Shown here: positions 10,495-21,142 of the stretch, one piece after another | How the letters are laid out: every line of letters starts with the position of its first letter | Numbering within the stretch: the stretch's first letter is position 1 | DNA from: Methylorubrum aminovorans | GTDB taxonomy: Bacteria > Pseudomonadota > Alphaproteobacteria > Rhizobiales > Beijerinckiaceae | Direction: 5' to 3' | Assembly (NCBI RefSeq): GCF_022179725.1 | Contig: NZ_BPRC01000001.1 | Coordinates: 372,001 to 436,000 of the forward strand | Length of the DNA: 64,000 bases | Position numbers and translations under genes: made by a program | The notes under the pieces: generated by a model | What the model was told of the DNA's origin: nothing | Seen by the model: only the letters and a program-made list of their open reading frames with translations | Databases searched by the model: none

Positions 10495-11913
10495 ATGGCG
10501 GTCCCCGCCGGCCTCTCCTCGAGCGAATCCCGGCCCGAACCCCGCCGGGCCGGCGCGCTCGCGGCTGTGTTCGGCCGGATCCGGAGAGGGTGGCGGCGCT
10601 TCAGCCGGGTCATCGGTGACGCCCTGCCGAAGGGCCTCTACGCCCGCTCGCTGATCATCATCATCGCGCCGATGGTGCTGCTCCAGTCGGTAATCGCCTA
10701 CACCTTCATGGAGCGGCACTGGCAGCTCGTCACCCGCCGGCTCTCGGCGGCCGTCACCGCCGACATCGCCGCGCTGATGGACATCTACGAGTCCTATCCG
10801 CAGGACAAGAACGCGGAGACGCTCTCGCGCATCGCCGGCGAGCGGCTGAATCTCGACATCGACATCCTGAAGGGCGCCAAGCTGCCGAGTCCGGGGCCGC
10901 GGCCGTTCTTCTCGATCCTCGACGAGGTGCTTTCGGAAGAGATACGCCGCCAGATCCGGCGCCCGTTCTGGATCGATACGGTGGGACGCTCGAATCTCAT
11001 CGAGATCCGCGTGGCGATCCCCGAGGGCGTAATGCGGGTCACCGCCCGGCGCAACCAAGCCTACGCCTCAAACTCGCACATCTTCCTACTCTGGATGACC
11101 GGCTCCTCGCTGGTGCTGCTCGGCGTGGCGATCCTGTTCCTGCGCAACCAGATCAAGCCGATCCTGCGGCTCTCGGCGGTGGCGGAGGGGTTCGGCAAAG
11201 GCCGCGAGATCGAGTTCAAGCCCCGCGGGGCCCGCGAGGTCCGGCAGGCAGGCCACGCCTTCATCGAGATGAAGCGGCGCATCGAGCGCGCCATGGAGCA
11301 GCGCACGGCGATGCTCAACGGCGTGAGCCACGACCTGCGCACCATCATCACCCGATTCAAGCTCTCCCTCGCACTGGTCGAGCAGACGCCGGAGGTCGAG
11401 GATCTCCAGCGCGACGTGGACGAGATGAGCCGGATGCTGGAGGGCTATCTCGCCTTCGCCCGCGGCGACTCCGCCGAGACCGCCGCCGAGACCGACATGC
11501 GGATCCTGCTGGAGGATCTGCGCAGCGACGTCGAGCGACTCGGCGCCCATGTCGAGGCGGTCGAGATCGAGGGCAGCCCCCTCGTTACCGTGCGGCCGGA
11601 CGCCATGCGACGCTGCCTGTTCAACCTGGCCGCCAACGCCGCACGCTACGCCGACACGGTCGCGATCTCGGGCAAACGCGAGCACCGCGCCTTCCTCGTC
11701 GCGATCGACGATGACGGGCCCGGCATCCCGGTCGAGAGCCGCGAGGAGGTGTTCAAGCCGTTCGTGCGGCTCGACGACGCGCGCCAGGATGCCGGCGGCT
11801 CGGGGCTCGGGCTCGCCATCGCCCGCGACATCGCCCGCGCCCATGGCGGCGACGTCGCGCTGCATGACAGCCCGCTCGGCGGCCTGCGGGCCACGGTGCG
11901 CATCCCGGCTTGA
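10495..11913 (+). CDS. EnvZ-like sensor histidine kinase
   Basis: This 472-residue membrane kinase has TM1 at about 52-72, a periplasmic sensor of about 125 residues, TM2 at about 197-217, then HAMP, HisKA with NGVSHDLRTIITRF (His279) and HATPase_c with NAARYA and GSGLGLAIARDIARAHGG. The layout matches EnvZ. It is the last gene of petP-petR-kinase and most likely phosphorylates PetR. The stimulus is unknown. The ATG at 10495 follows TGAGGATTTC after the petR stop. Confidence 0.92.
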   Translation: MAVPAGLSSSESRPEPRRAGALAAVFGRIRRGWRRFSRVIGDALPKGLYARSLIIIIAPMVLLQSVIAYTFMERHWQLVTRRLSAAVTADIAALMDIYESYPQDKNAETLSRIAGERLNLDIDILKGAKLPSPGPRPFFSILDEVLSEEIRRQIRRPFWIDTVGRSNLIEIRVAIPEGVMRVTARRNQAYASNSHIFLLWMTGSSLVLLGVAILFLRNQIKPILRLSAVAEGFGKGREIEFKPRGAREVRQAGHAFIEMKRRIERAMEQRTAMLNGVSHDLRTIITRFKLSLALVEQTPEVEDLQRDVDEMSRMLEGYLAFARGDSAETAAETDMRILLEDLRSDVERLGAHVEAVEIEGSPLVTVRPDAMRRCLFNLAANAARYADTVAISGKREHRAFLVAIDDDGPGIPVESREEVFKPFVRLDDARQDAGGSGLGLAIARDIARAHGGDVALHDSPLGGLRATVRIPA

Positions 11914-12059
11914 TCGACGTTCGCTAGGGCCCTGCGCCGTTGAATCGCTCGTAGATTCTGAAGCGCGGGAGTTTCCTCCGGCGGAACGGCGATGCTAAGA
12001 CCGCTCCGCATTATTGTTCGGGCCGCGCCGCGGTCCTCAACGAACGCGAGTGACGTCGA

Positions 12060-12251
12060 ATGAACCCGCTGGTGCCGCTGTCCATCGTGCTGCTCATCCC
12101 GATCGCGGCCGTCTGCGCCGTGCTCTTCACGGATACGGGGATCGAGCCGGCCCTGTTCTACGCGGCGGTCAAGACGTTCGCGATCCTGTTCGTCGTCGGC
12201 GGCGCGATCTCGTTCGCGGCGAGCCGCCTGGCCGAGCGTACCAACGGCTGA
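12060..12251 (+). CDS. Small two-helix membrane protein, unknown
   Basis: A 63-residue protein, almost entirely hydrophobic: a first helix at about residues 5-24, a short GIEPALFYAA turn, and a second helix at about 33-54 ending in a basic/polar tail. It starts with ATG and ends 39 bp before the aminotransferase gene, on the same strand. I do not recognise the family. Codon use looks like that of its neighbours, so it is probably real. Confidence 0.6.
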   Translation: MNPLVPLSIVLLIPIAAVCAVLFTDTGIEPALFYAAVKTFAILFVVGGAISFAASRLAERTNG

Positions 12252-12290
12252 CATCCGGCGCCGGCCGGCGCCTGAGGGAAGAGCGAGACC

Positions 12291-13472
12291 ATGCTGCGGA
12301 TCGTGCCTTCCTTTGACCGGATCGGCGAGGAGAACGCCTTCGCGGTGCTCGCCCGCGCTGGAGCGCTGGCGGCGCAGGGGCGCGACATCGTCAATCTCGG
12401 CATCGGCCAGCCGGATTTTCCGACCCCGCCTCATATCGTCGAGGCGGGCATCAAGGCGTTGCGCGACGGCCATCACGGCTACACGCCGGCCGTCGGCATC
12501 GCGCCGCTTCGCGAAGCGGTGGCGCGGGATCTCCATCGCCGCCACGGCGTCGAGGTCTCGCCCGACGCGGTGATGATCGTGCCGGGCGGCAAGGTCACCA
12601 TGTTCATGGCGATCCTGATGTTCGGCGAGCCCGGCGCCGAGATCCTCTATCCAGACCCTGGCTTCCCGATCTACCGCTCGATGATCGAGTTCACCGGTGC
12701 AACCCCGGTGCCCGTGCCGATCCGCGAAGCCAACGGCTTCGCCTTCTCCGCGCAGGAGACGCTCTCGTTGATTACGGAGCGCACGCGCCTCCTGATCGTC
12801 AACTCGCCGGCCAACCCGACCGGCGGCGTCACGCCCAAGTCCGAGATCGATGCGCTCGTCGAAGGTCTCGAGGCCCATCCCGGCGTCGCCGTTCTCTCCG
12901 ACGAGATCTACGGCACCATGACCTATGACGGGGGGACGCATGTCTCCCTGCTCGCCTATCCCGAGATCCGCGACCGTCTGATCCATCTCGACGGCGCCTC
13001 GAAGACCTACGCGATGACGGGCTGGCGGCTCGGCTGGTCGGTCTGGCCGAAGCCCCTCTACGACGCTGCCCGCAAGCTCGCGGTGAACTCCTTCTCCTGC
13101 GTCAACGCCGCCACGCAATGGGCCGGCGTCGCCGCCCTCGACGGTCCGCAGGACTGCGTCGTGGCGATGGTCACCGAGTTCGACCGGCGCAGACGGCTCA
13201 TGGTGGACGGGCTGAACCGCCTGCCGAACGTCTCCTGCATCACGCCGAAGGGCGCGTTCTACGCCTTCCCGAACGTTGCTCGGACGGGTTGGAAGGCCAA
13301 GGCCCTCGCGAGCGCGCTCCTCGACGAGGCGGGCGTCGCGGTAATTGGCGGACCGGATTTCGGCGTTTACGGCGAAGGGTATCTGCGCCTCTCCTACGCC
13401 AACTCCGCCGAGAACATCGGTCGTGCCCTGGAGCGGATGGGACAGTTCCTGTCCGAGCGCCCGCCCGCCTGA
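12291..13472 (+). CDS. Class I/II pyridoxal-phosphate aminotransferase
   Basis: A 393-residue fold-type I aminotransferase of the aspartate-aminotransferase-like group. Visible motifs are LGIGQPDFPTPPHI, GYTPAVGIAPLREAVA, NSPANPTGG, LSDEIYGTMTYDG and the PLP lysine in GASKTYAMTGWRLGW (Lys238). LRLSYANSAENI near the end carries the substrate-carboxylate arginine. It may act on aspartate, alanine or an aromatic substrate; sequence reading alone cannot decide. GAGCGAGACC precedes the ATG. Confidence 0.92.
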   Translation: MLRIVPSFDRIGEENAFAVLARAGALAAQGRDIVNLGIGQPDFPTPPHIVEAGIKALRDGHHGYTPAVGIAPLREAVARDLHRRHGVEVSPDAVMIVPGGKVTMFMAILMFGEPGAEILYPDPGFPIYRSMIEFTGATPVPVPIREANGFAFSAQETLSLITERTRLLIVNSPANPTGGVTPKSEIDALVEGLEAHPGVAVLSDEIYGTMTYDGGTHVSLLAYPEIRDRLIHLDGASKTYAMTGWRLGWSVWPKPLYDAARKLAVNSFSCVNAATQWAGVAALDGPQDCVVAMVTEFDRRRRLMVDGLNRLPNVSCITPKGAFYAFPNVARTGWKAKALASALLDEAGVAVIGGPDFGVYGEGYLRLSYANSAENIGRALERMGQFLSERPPA

Positions 13473-13658
13473 TACCGCGGAAGCATCCGTGTCGCCGTGC
13501 GAGAGCTTCCGAGAAGCTCCGCCTACGATTCAGGCAGATTCGGACAAACTCGGCCTTTCTCGATTTTCCATGCATCCGAATTCGAGGCTCGGGCGTTACT
13601 GGCCCATGCTTCGCTGCGCTCAGGTTGCGGCGGACGTCAGAACGACGGAGTTACCCGA

Positions 13659-14072
13659 ATGAAGATCAAGACCCTTCTCGCTGCCTCGGCCATTGCCCTT
13701 GCTCTGCCCATGGCGGCTCAGGCTCAAGGCACCCTGCGCGGCGCCGAGCGCGGTGCTGAGGAAGGCGCGGCGGCAGCCGGCCCGATCGGCGGGATCGTCG
13801 GCGGTGCGGTCGGCGCGGCCACCGGCACGATCGGCGGCATTCTCGGTGTCGAGGATCGCCCGCGCTTCCGTTCGTATGTCCGCGAGCGCAACGTCCGCTC
13901 TTATGACTATGACGGCCGCGTCGTCGTCGGCTCCACCCTGCCGTCCTCGGGCGTGACCTATTACGATGTCCCGAACGAGTACAACGTGACCCGCGGCACC
14001 CGCTACACGGTCGTCAACGACCGTCCGGTGCTGGTCGATGGCCGCCACCGGATCATCGAAGTGCTCGACTAA
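13659..14072 (+). CDS. DUF1236-like exported protein
   Basis: A 137-residue protein with a clear Sec signal peptide (MKIKTLLAASAIALALPMAAQAQ). A glycine/alanine-rich region with GGIVGGAVGAATGTIGGILG follows, then a C-terminal part ending YDVPNEYNVTRGTRYTVVNDRPVLVDGRHRIIEVLD, as in DUF1236 proteins. The function is unknown; the Gly-rich stretch resembles glycine-zipper envelope proteins. It is a single-gene unit ended by a very strong terminator. Confidence 0.85.
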   Translation: MKIKTLLAASAIALALPMAAQAQGTLRGAERGAEEGAAAAGPIGGIVGGAVGAATGTIGGILGVEDRPRFRSYVRERNVRSYDYDGRVVVGSTLPSSGVTYYDVPNEYNVTRGTRYTVVNDRPVLVDGRHRIIEVLD

Positions 14073-14112
14073 GCACTCAGCCTACGGGCCGCCCGCCCAG
14101 GGCGGCACCATC

Positions 14113-14146
14113 CGGCCCCGGCACTCTGTGCCGGGGCCGTTTTTTT
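14113..14146 (+). terminator. Strong Rho-independent terminator after the DUF1236 gene
   Basis: CGGCCCCGGCAC, loop TCT, GTGCCGGGGCCG, then seven T's. This perfect 12 bp stem is the strongest terminator in the window. Confidence 0.95.
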
Positions 14147-14207
14147 GCCTCGTCTGCTGAGATAACGCGGCATCACACCCTTGCCGACCGGACGCGAGGT
14201 GTCGGAC

Positions 14208-14232
14208 GCAACGGTCCATGTCTTCAATCGTT
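14208..14232 (+). promoter_or_regulatory. Candidate EcfG-type promoter (one mismatch)
   Basis: GCAAC (14208-14212), 16 bp, CGTT (14229-14232). This matches the general-stress consensus GGAAC-N16-CGTT at 8 of 9 positions with exact spacing, 40 bp before the ATG of the 98-residue gene. A mismatch in the -35 element weakens the call. Confidence 0.4.
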
Positions 14233-14272
14233 TATTGGTGCGAGACAACGCTACGGAAGATCAGGACTGAAG

Positions 14273-14569
14273 ATGAGCGGCCCCGACACCACGCCAGAAA
14301 AGCTTCCCGATAGCCCGCCGCTGCCGGAATCCGTTCGCGATCACCTCGGCCACGAGCTGCGCGGCGTGCTGACCGAGACGGCTCCCGAACCCCGCTTTCT
14401 CGGCGACGAGCCGTCCGCCGTGCCAGAAAAATTCGAGCCACAGATCCGCCGACTCGAGACGCGGCTGAAGACGCACGAGGAAGGCACGGAAGCCGTAGAG
14501 CAGGCACTCGACCGGATCCTCGATGCCTTCGGCGTGGCCCCTCACGAGGATGCGGGCGACAGGAAGTAG
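14273..14569 (+). CDS. Small protein, possibly NepR-like
   Basis: A 98-residue acidic, proline-rich protein without signal peptide or membrane helix. Residues around 22-31 (RDHLGHELRG) and the later AVPEKFEPQIRRLE resemble the two short helices of the NepR anti-sigma factor (IGxxLR ... VPDRFxxLLxxLE), but about 10 extra residues separate them. This is a tentative likeness. Supporting context is an EcfG-type promoter-like element upstream and an EcfG-family sigma factor gene about 0.8 kb away beyond mscL. It could equally be an unrelated small protein. It converges on mscL with a 5 bp gap. Confidence 0.6.
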   Translation: MSGPDTTPEKLPDSPPLPESVRDHLGHELRGVLTETAPEPRFLGDEPSAVPEKFEPQIRRLETRLKTHEEGTEAVEQALDRILDAFGVAPHEDAGDRK

Positions 14570-14574
14570 GACGC

Positions 14575-15000
14575 TCACGCCTTTCGCGTCGCCAGCAGAT
14601 CCCGGATCTCGGCCAGCAGCTTCACCTCGGTAGGAACCTCAGCCTCGGGCTTCGGCTTGGCCTCTTCACGAGATTTCAGCGCGTTCATAGCGCGGATTAC
14701 CATGAACAGCACGAAGGCGATGATGGTGAAGTTGACCGCCAGCGTCAGGAATTGGCCGTAGCCGATCACCGCGCCCACCTTCTTCGCTTCGACATAGGGC
14801 ATGCCTGCCTGCACCTTGGACGAGAGCGGGATGTAGTAGTTCGAGAAGTCGAGGCCGCCGGTGACCGCACCGATGATCGGCATGATCACGTCCTGAACCA
14901 GCGAGTTGACGATCGCGCCGAACGCCGCGCCGATGATCACGCCGACAGCGAGATCGACCACGTTGCCGCGCAACGCGAACTTCTTGAACTCTTCCAGCAT
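14575..15000 (-). CDS. mscL: Large-conductance mechanosensitive channel
   Basis: This 141-residue inner-membrane channel opens under membrane tension to release solutes on hypo-osmotic shock. [28 protein letters not shown] is the canonical N-terminal amphipathic helix and TM1 pore helix, with [11 protein letters not shown] following. TM2 is around [21 protein letters not shown], and the C-terminal helix ends [13 protein letters not shown]. The length is normal and GGAGGC precedes the ATG. It is flanked by the NepR-like gene and a stress sigma factor gene, consistent with osmotic stress context. Confidence 0.97.
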   Translation of the reverse strand: MLEEFKKFALRGNVVDLAVGVIIGAAFGAIVNSLVQDVIMPIIGAVTGGLDFSNYYIPLSSKVQAGMPYVEAKKVGAVIGYGQFLTLAVNFTIIAFVLFMVIRAMNALKSREEAKPKPEAEVPTEVKLLAEIRDLLATRKA

Positions 15001-15398
15001 CCGAGCCTCCTGTGACGGCGTCTCGAACGGAGTGCGCCGCCTGCGAAGCTATGCCGGACGCGGCGGATGCCAAGGGGATGGGGCCTCCAACCGTGACGCA
15101 TCCGGCGGGTCGGAGCGCCCTCGTTCGAGGACCCTGTGCCATCCGCCACGCGCCCGGCGGCAAGCCCGTGCAGGCCGAGCCGCCTGGCTAAGCTAGAAGT
15201 AGATCGAGCCGTGGCTCAAGATCGAGCTTCAAATTTTCCGAAATTCGGCAATTTTCGAGAAAAGATCAGAAACAAACCCTCGAGTTCTGCATGCAATCGG
15301 GGTGGCGGCAGGGAGCGGATAAGCGCCGATCTAGCGCCGTTTAGGATTAGTTCATTTTTAAATTGGTACCGAGCAGTGGCTACTCCCAATTTCCTGCC
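15001..15398. other. Promoter region between mscL and the EcfG sigma gene
   Basis: This 398 bp stretch without a gene must hold the divergent promoters of mscL and the sigma gene. It turns AT-rich at about 15230-15370, with a small CCGAAATTCGG palindrome near 15239. A GGATA-N16-CGTT near 15318 is only a weak EcfG-promoter match. No RNA gene was recognised. Confidence 0.5.
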
Positions 15399-16124
15399 AT
15401 GGCCGAGGTACCGCTCCGGATGCCTGACGAACCGCTTCACCACACCTTGCCGAAAGATCCCGGCTCAATCCAGGGTGAAACGGCAAACGTTGTCGCGGGG
15501 CACCTGACCCTCGCCCTGCGCGACTACTTCGATCTCGCGAGTCAGGCGCCGCTTCCGGGTCGGCTCGCCGAGCTTCTGCAGCAGTTCGAGACGGCGCTCG
15601 CGGCGCATGGCGGACAGGTGGAGGCCATCTTCCGGGACGATCTCGTGAAGGCGTTGCCGATGCTGCGCACCTTCGCGATCTCGCTCGCCGCCAACCCGAC
15701 CCGGGCCGACGACCTCGTGCAGGAGACCATGGTCAAGGCTTGGGCGAATCGGGAGCGGTTCACGCCGGGCACGAACTTCACGGCGTGGCTGTTCACCATC
15801 CTGCGCAACCAGTTCTACACCGAGATCCGCAAGGGGCGGCGCGAGGTGGAGGACGCCGATGGTGTCCACGCCGGCACGCTGACCGCTCATCCCGATCAGG
15901 AGCATGCGGCGGGTTTGCGGATGGTGATGAACCTGATCGGCACGCTGCCGTTGCCGCAGAGACAGGCGCTCCTGCTCGTAGGCGCCGAGGGCTTCACCTA
16001 CGAGGAAGCGGCCGAACGGCTCGGCTGTCAGGTCGGTACGGTCAAGAGCCGTGTCAGCCGTGCCCGCGCCTTCCTGATCGATTCCTTCGAGGGACTGCCG
16101 GATGGCTTGGCGGCGCGGGCTTGA
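15399..16124 (+). CDS. EcfG-family (general stress) sigma factor with NepR-like N-terminal extension
   Basis: A 241-residue ECF sigma factor. Region 2 reads LRTFAISLAANPTRADDLVQ and MVKAWANRERFTPGTNFTAW, then RREVEDADG; region 4 reads LPQRQALLLVGAEGFTYEEA and GTVKSRVSRARAF. These match EcfG/ECF15, the general stress sigma of Alphaproteobacteria. EcfG proteins are normally about 180 residues; here about 75 extra residues precede region 2. Residues 35-64 (HLTLALRDYF ... PLPGRLAELLQQFE) resemble NepR, the EcfG-binding anti-sigma factor. The ATG at 15399 is preferred; 15420 would keep the same segment. Methylobacterium is known to carry several EcfG paralogues. Confidence 0.88.
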   Translation: MAEVPLRMPDEPLHHTLPKDPGSIQGETANVVAGHLTLALRDYFDLASQAPLPGRLAELLQQFETALAAHGGQVEAIFRDDLVKALPMLRTFAISLAANPTRADDLVQETMVKAWANRERFTPGTNFTAWLFTILRNQFYTEIRKGRREVEDADGVHAGTLTAHPDQEHAAGLRMVMNLIGTLPLPQRQALLLVGAEGFTYEEAAERLGCQVGTVKSRVSRARAFLIDSFEGLPDGLAARA

Positions 16125-16244
16125 CCCGCGCCGTCGCGGCGATTGAGGCACCGCACCGGACATCTGATCCAGGAAGGCGATCTATCCCGCCGTCCTGCCC
16201 CGTCTTTTCCGGAAGCCGGTGACCGCCTCTAGGACGAGTCGTTT

Positions 16245-18755
<2,511 letters not shown>

Positions 18756-18931
18756 CTATGTCCGTGCCCATCTCATATAGGCGTTCCCCCCTGATTTTGC
18801 ATCGTTTTTCGCGTCGGGAAAGCGCCTCGGAGAACCGATTTCTGACGCGGTTCCGTTAAACTCCCGTTAGGCTCGACGACCGATCTGCCGCGCTGGCCTC
18901 GAATCCCTTCGGCGGGAGTGCGCGCTGGCAC

Positions 18932-19576
18932 TCAGCCCTGCAGGAACGGGTTCGTCATCCGCTCCTGGCCGAGCGTTCCCGTCGGCCCGTGACCGGGAAT
19001 GAAGGCCACGTCGTCGCCGAGCGGCAGGACCTTCTCCTTGATCATCCGGATCAGTTGCTCGTGACTGCCGCCCGGCAGGTCGGTCCGGCCGATCGAGCCC
19101 TGGAACACCACGTCGCCGACGAGGGCGAAACGGGCGTCGCGGCTCATGAACACGACGCTGCCGGGGGAGTGGCCGGGGGCGTGCCAGATGTCGAAGGTGA
19201 GGCCACCGATCGTGACGCTGTCGCCCTCGGCGAGCCAGCGATCCGGCGTGACCGCGCGGGCGCCGTCGAGGCCGTAACTGGCGCCCGCCTCGGACAGGGA
19301 GTCGAGCAGGAACTTGTCGGCCTCGTGCGGCCCCTCCACGGGCACGCCGAGCCGCTCCTTCAACTCGGCGGCGCCGCCGGCATGGTCGATATGGCCGTGG
19401 GTGAGCAGGATCTTCTCGACCGTGACGCCCTGCGAGCGGATCGCCGCCTCGATGCGGTCGAGGTCGCCGCCGGGATCGACGACGGCGCCGACCTTGGTGG
19501 CATCGTCCCAGATCAGGGTGCAGTTCTGCTGGAACGGGGTGACCGGGATGATCGCGGCGCGGGGCGTGGCGGGCAT
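18932..19576 (-). CDS. MBL-fold metal-dependent hydrolase (glyoxalase II-like)
   Basis: A 214-residue metallo-beta-lactamase fold enzyme. The metal motif LTHGHIDHAGG (HxHxDH), WHAPGHSPGS, LVGDVVFQGSIGR and the final FIPGHGPTGTLGQE are the expected metal ligands of small glyoxalase II/YcbL-type hydrolases. The substrate is probably a thioester or lactone but is not determined. The ATG at 19576 gives the canonical start (AAIIPVTPFQQNCTLIWD); the frame upstream belongs to another gene. Confidence 0.92.
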   Translation of the reverse strand: MPATPRAAIIPVTPFQQNCTLIWDDATKVGAVVDPGGDLDRIEAAIRSQGVTVEKILLTHGHIDHAGGAAELKERLGVPVEGPHEADKFLLDSLSEAGASYGLDGARAVTPDRWLAEGDSVTIGGLTFDIWHAPGHSPGSVVFMSRDARFALVGDVVFQGSIGRTDLPGGSHEQLIRMIKEKVLPLGDDVAFIPGHGPTGTLGQERMTNPFLQG

Positions 19577-19662
19577 GCGGACTCGGCAGCTTGGGAACGT
19601 CGTGTGCGGTTCTAGACCGTTGCGCCGGGAAGCGCCAATGCGCGACGCCTCAGCCCGCGTCC

Positions 19663-20067
19663 TCAGTTCTCGCTCGGGATCGGACGCGGGCGGCCCGCGT
19701 CGTCGATGGCGACGAAGGTGAAGGTCGCCTCGGTCACCTTTTCGCGGAACTGCGTCTGGAAGCGCCGGGCCCAGGCTTCGAGATGGATCTTCATCGACGT
19801 GCGCCCGACATGCCCGATCCGGGTGTAGACGCACAGCACGTCCCCGACCCGCACCGGTCGGATGAAGGTCATCGCATCGACGGCCACGGTCACGACCCGT
19901 CCCTGCGCCCGCTCGACCCCGGCGATGCCGCCGGCCTGATCCATCTGCGAGAGCACCCAGCCGCCGAAGATGTCGCCGTTGGCGTTGGTGTCGGCCGGCA
20001 TGGCGATGGTGCGCACCGTGAGGTCGCCGATAGGATGCGCGTCGCCCACATCGATCGCCTGTGTCAT
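19663..20067 (-). CDS. Acyl-CoA thioesterase, YciA-like hotdog protein
   Basis: A 134-residue hotdog-fold protein that should hydrolyse acyl-CoA to free acid and CoA. The family motif PADTNANGDIFGGWVLSQMD contains the catalytic Asp in the hotdog helix, followed by AMTFIRPVRVGDVLCVYTR. I prefer the ATG at 20067 (MTQAIDVGD); an ATG at 20112 would add 15 non-conserved residues. It lies upstream of the MBL hydrolase on the same strand with an 86 bp gap. Confidence 0.92.
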   Translation of the reverse strand: MTQAIDVGDAHPIGDLTVRTIAMPADTNANGDIFGGWVLSQMDQAGGIAGVERAQGRVVTVAVDAMTFIRPVRVGDVLCVYTRIGHVGRTSMKIHLEAWARRFQTQFREKVTEATFTFVAIDDAGRPRPIPSEN

Positions 20068-20161
20068 CGCTCCCCCTGCCGCCGATTCGACGATGCGTTG
20101 AGCGCCAGCCAAGCACGGCCACCGGCCCCGCGCCAGAGGCGGCGAAACCTGAAAGGCACCG

Positions 20162-20305
20162 TCAGGGCATCAGGCCGAAAAGCTCCAGCCCGGCGGCGAG
20201 AAAGATCGCCGCGGCGCAGACGAACAACTCCAGGGGGATATCCTGCCAGGACGGGGTGCGCGCGGGCGAAATCGCGCGCCGCTGCCGCGTCACGAGATCG
20301 ATCAT
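20162..20305 (-). CDS. Very small single-helix membrane protein
   Basis: A 47-residue protein: a basic N-terminus (MIDLVTRQRRAISPARTPSW) and one hydrophobic helix (ELFVCAAAIFLAAGLELFGL). GGAGG lies about 8 bp before the ATG, a strong ribosome site, which is the main support. The family is not recognised. Confidence 0.55.
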   Translation of the reverse strand: MIDLVTRQRRAISPARTPSWQDIPLELFVCAAAIFLAAGLELFGLMP

Positions 20306-20425
20306 GGGGCGTCCTCCGGAGCGGCCCGTCTCTCGCGGACCCGCTCTCTTGAGCACGATCCTACATCCGACCGGGCCGTTTCGGAAAGCACCGGACGGGA
20401 TCCGGCCCCCCGGGACGCGAACACG

Positions 20426-20456
20426 AAAAAGCCCGAAGCGATTTCGCTTCGGGCTT
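20426..20456 (-). terminator. Rho-independent terminator of the Tyr/Arg-rich protein gene
   Basis: Read on the minus strand: AAGCCCGAAGCG, loop AAAT, CGCTTCGGGCTT, then T's. It is a perfect 12 bp stem located 60 bp after the stop codon. Confidence 0.9.
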
Positions 20457-20514
20457 ATCGTCGAACGGTCGATGGCGGGGGCCGGGACAAGCGCCCCCGC
20501 GCGGGTCGATGACC

Positions 20515-20799
20515 TCAGTAGTAGAACCGGCGCGGGCCGTAGAAGCGACGCGGGCCGTAGAACGGACGGCGGTAGTACGGGCGACGGTAGAACGGGCGCG
20601 GACCGTAGAAGCGGCGACCGTAATAGGGGCGCGGGCCCCAGCCGCGGCGATAATAGTACTGCGCCTTCTCAGCGGTCGCGGGCACAGCCTCGGTCACCAG
20701 CGCGGCCGAGGGACCGACCGGGGCGGCCGAGGCGCCCTGCGGAGCGACCGCGGCGAGGCCCAGGACCATCAGCGCGGCGATGAGGAGTTTCTTGAGCAA
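20515..20799 (-). CDS. Secreted Tyr/Arg/Pro-rich repeat protein
   Basis: A 94-residue protein with a signal peptide (MLKKLLIAALMVLGLAAVAPQGASA). After about 20 linker residues comes a C-terminal 48-residue low-complexity tail of YYGRR, FYGPR and FYRRPYY units. Translation must start at TTG 20799, which follows AGAGGGA at 9 bp; no ATG fits the signal peptide. The basic-aromatic tail could bind cell-surface polysaccharide, nucleic acid or pigment, but no function is known to me. A strong terminator follows. Confidence 0.75.
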   Translation of the reverse strand: MLKKLLIAALMVLGLAAVAPQGASAAPVGPSAALVTEAVPATAEKAQYYYRRGWGPRPYYGRRFYGPRPFYRRPYYRRPFYGPRRFYGPRRFYY

Positions 20800-20918
20800 G
20801 TGGGCATTCCCTCTGCGGCAAACGCGAACGGCCACGCCGAAGCCGGCGTGCCGCGGGAGCGAGAACGCATGAGAGGTCGAAACGGTTTCACGCCAAGCGG
20901 TCGAATCGAAAAGGCGGA

Positions 20919-21104
20919 TCAGGCGATCTTCGTGGTCATGTCGACGATGGACGCCTCGCCGCTGATCTTCACCAGCGCGATCCCGCGCTCGCAATCCTCG
21001 CGGCGCATGTACCCTTCACCGGAATCGGCAATCACGTTGCCGTTCTGGACGCGCAGGCGCCAGCGCCACTGTCCACCCGCATCGCGATAGAGTTCGTAGC
21101 GCAT
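20919..21104 (-). CDS. DUF1508 (YegP-like) protein
   Basis: A 61-residue protein with the YegP fold motif: YELYRDAGGQWRWRLRVQNG, then NVIADSGEGYMRREDCERGI. DUF1508 units are small beta-beta-beta-alpha modules usually found in tandem; here there is one. The function is unknown. The ATG at 21104 has AGGAGG about 9 bp upstream. Confidence 0.85.
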   Translation of the reverse strand: MRYELYRDAGGQWRWRLRVQNGNVIADSGEGYMRREDCERGIALVKISGEASIVDMTTKIA

Positions 21105-21142
21105 CCCGCTTGCCTCCTGTCGGGCCGCGCTTCGAACGAGCA

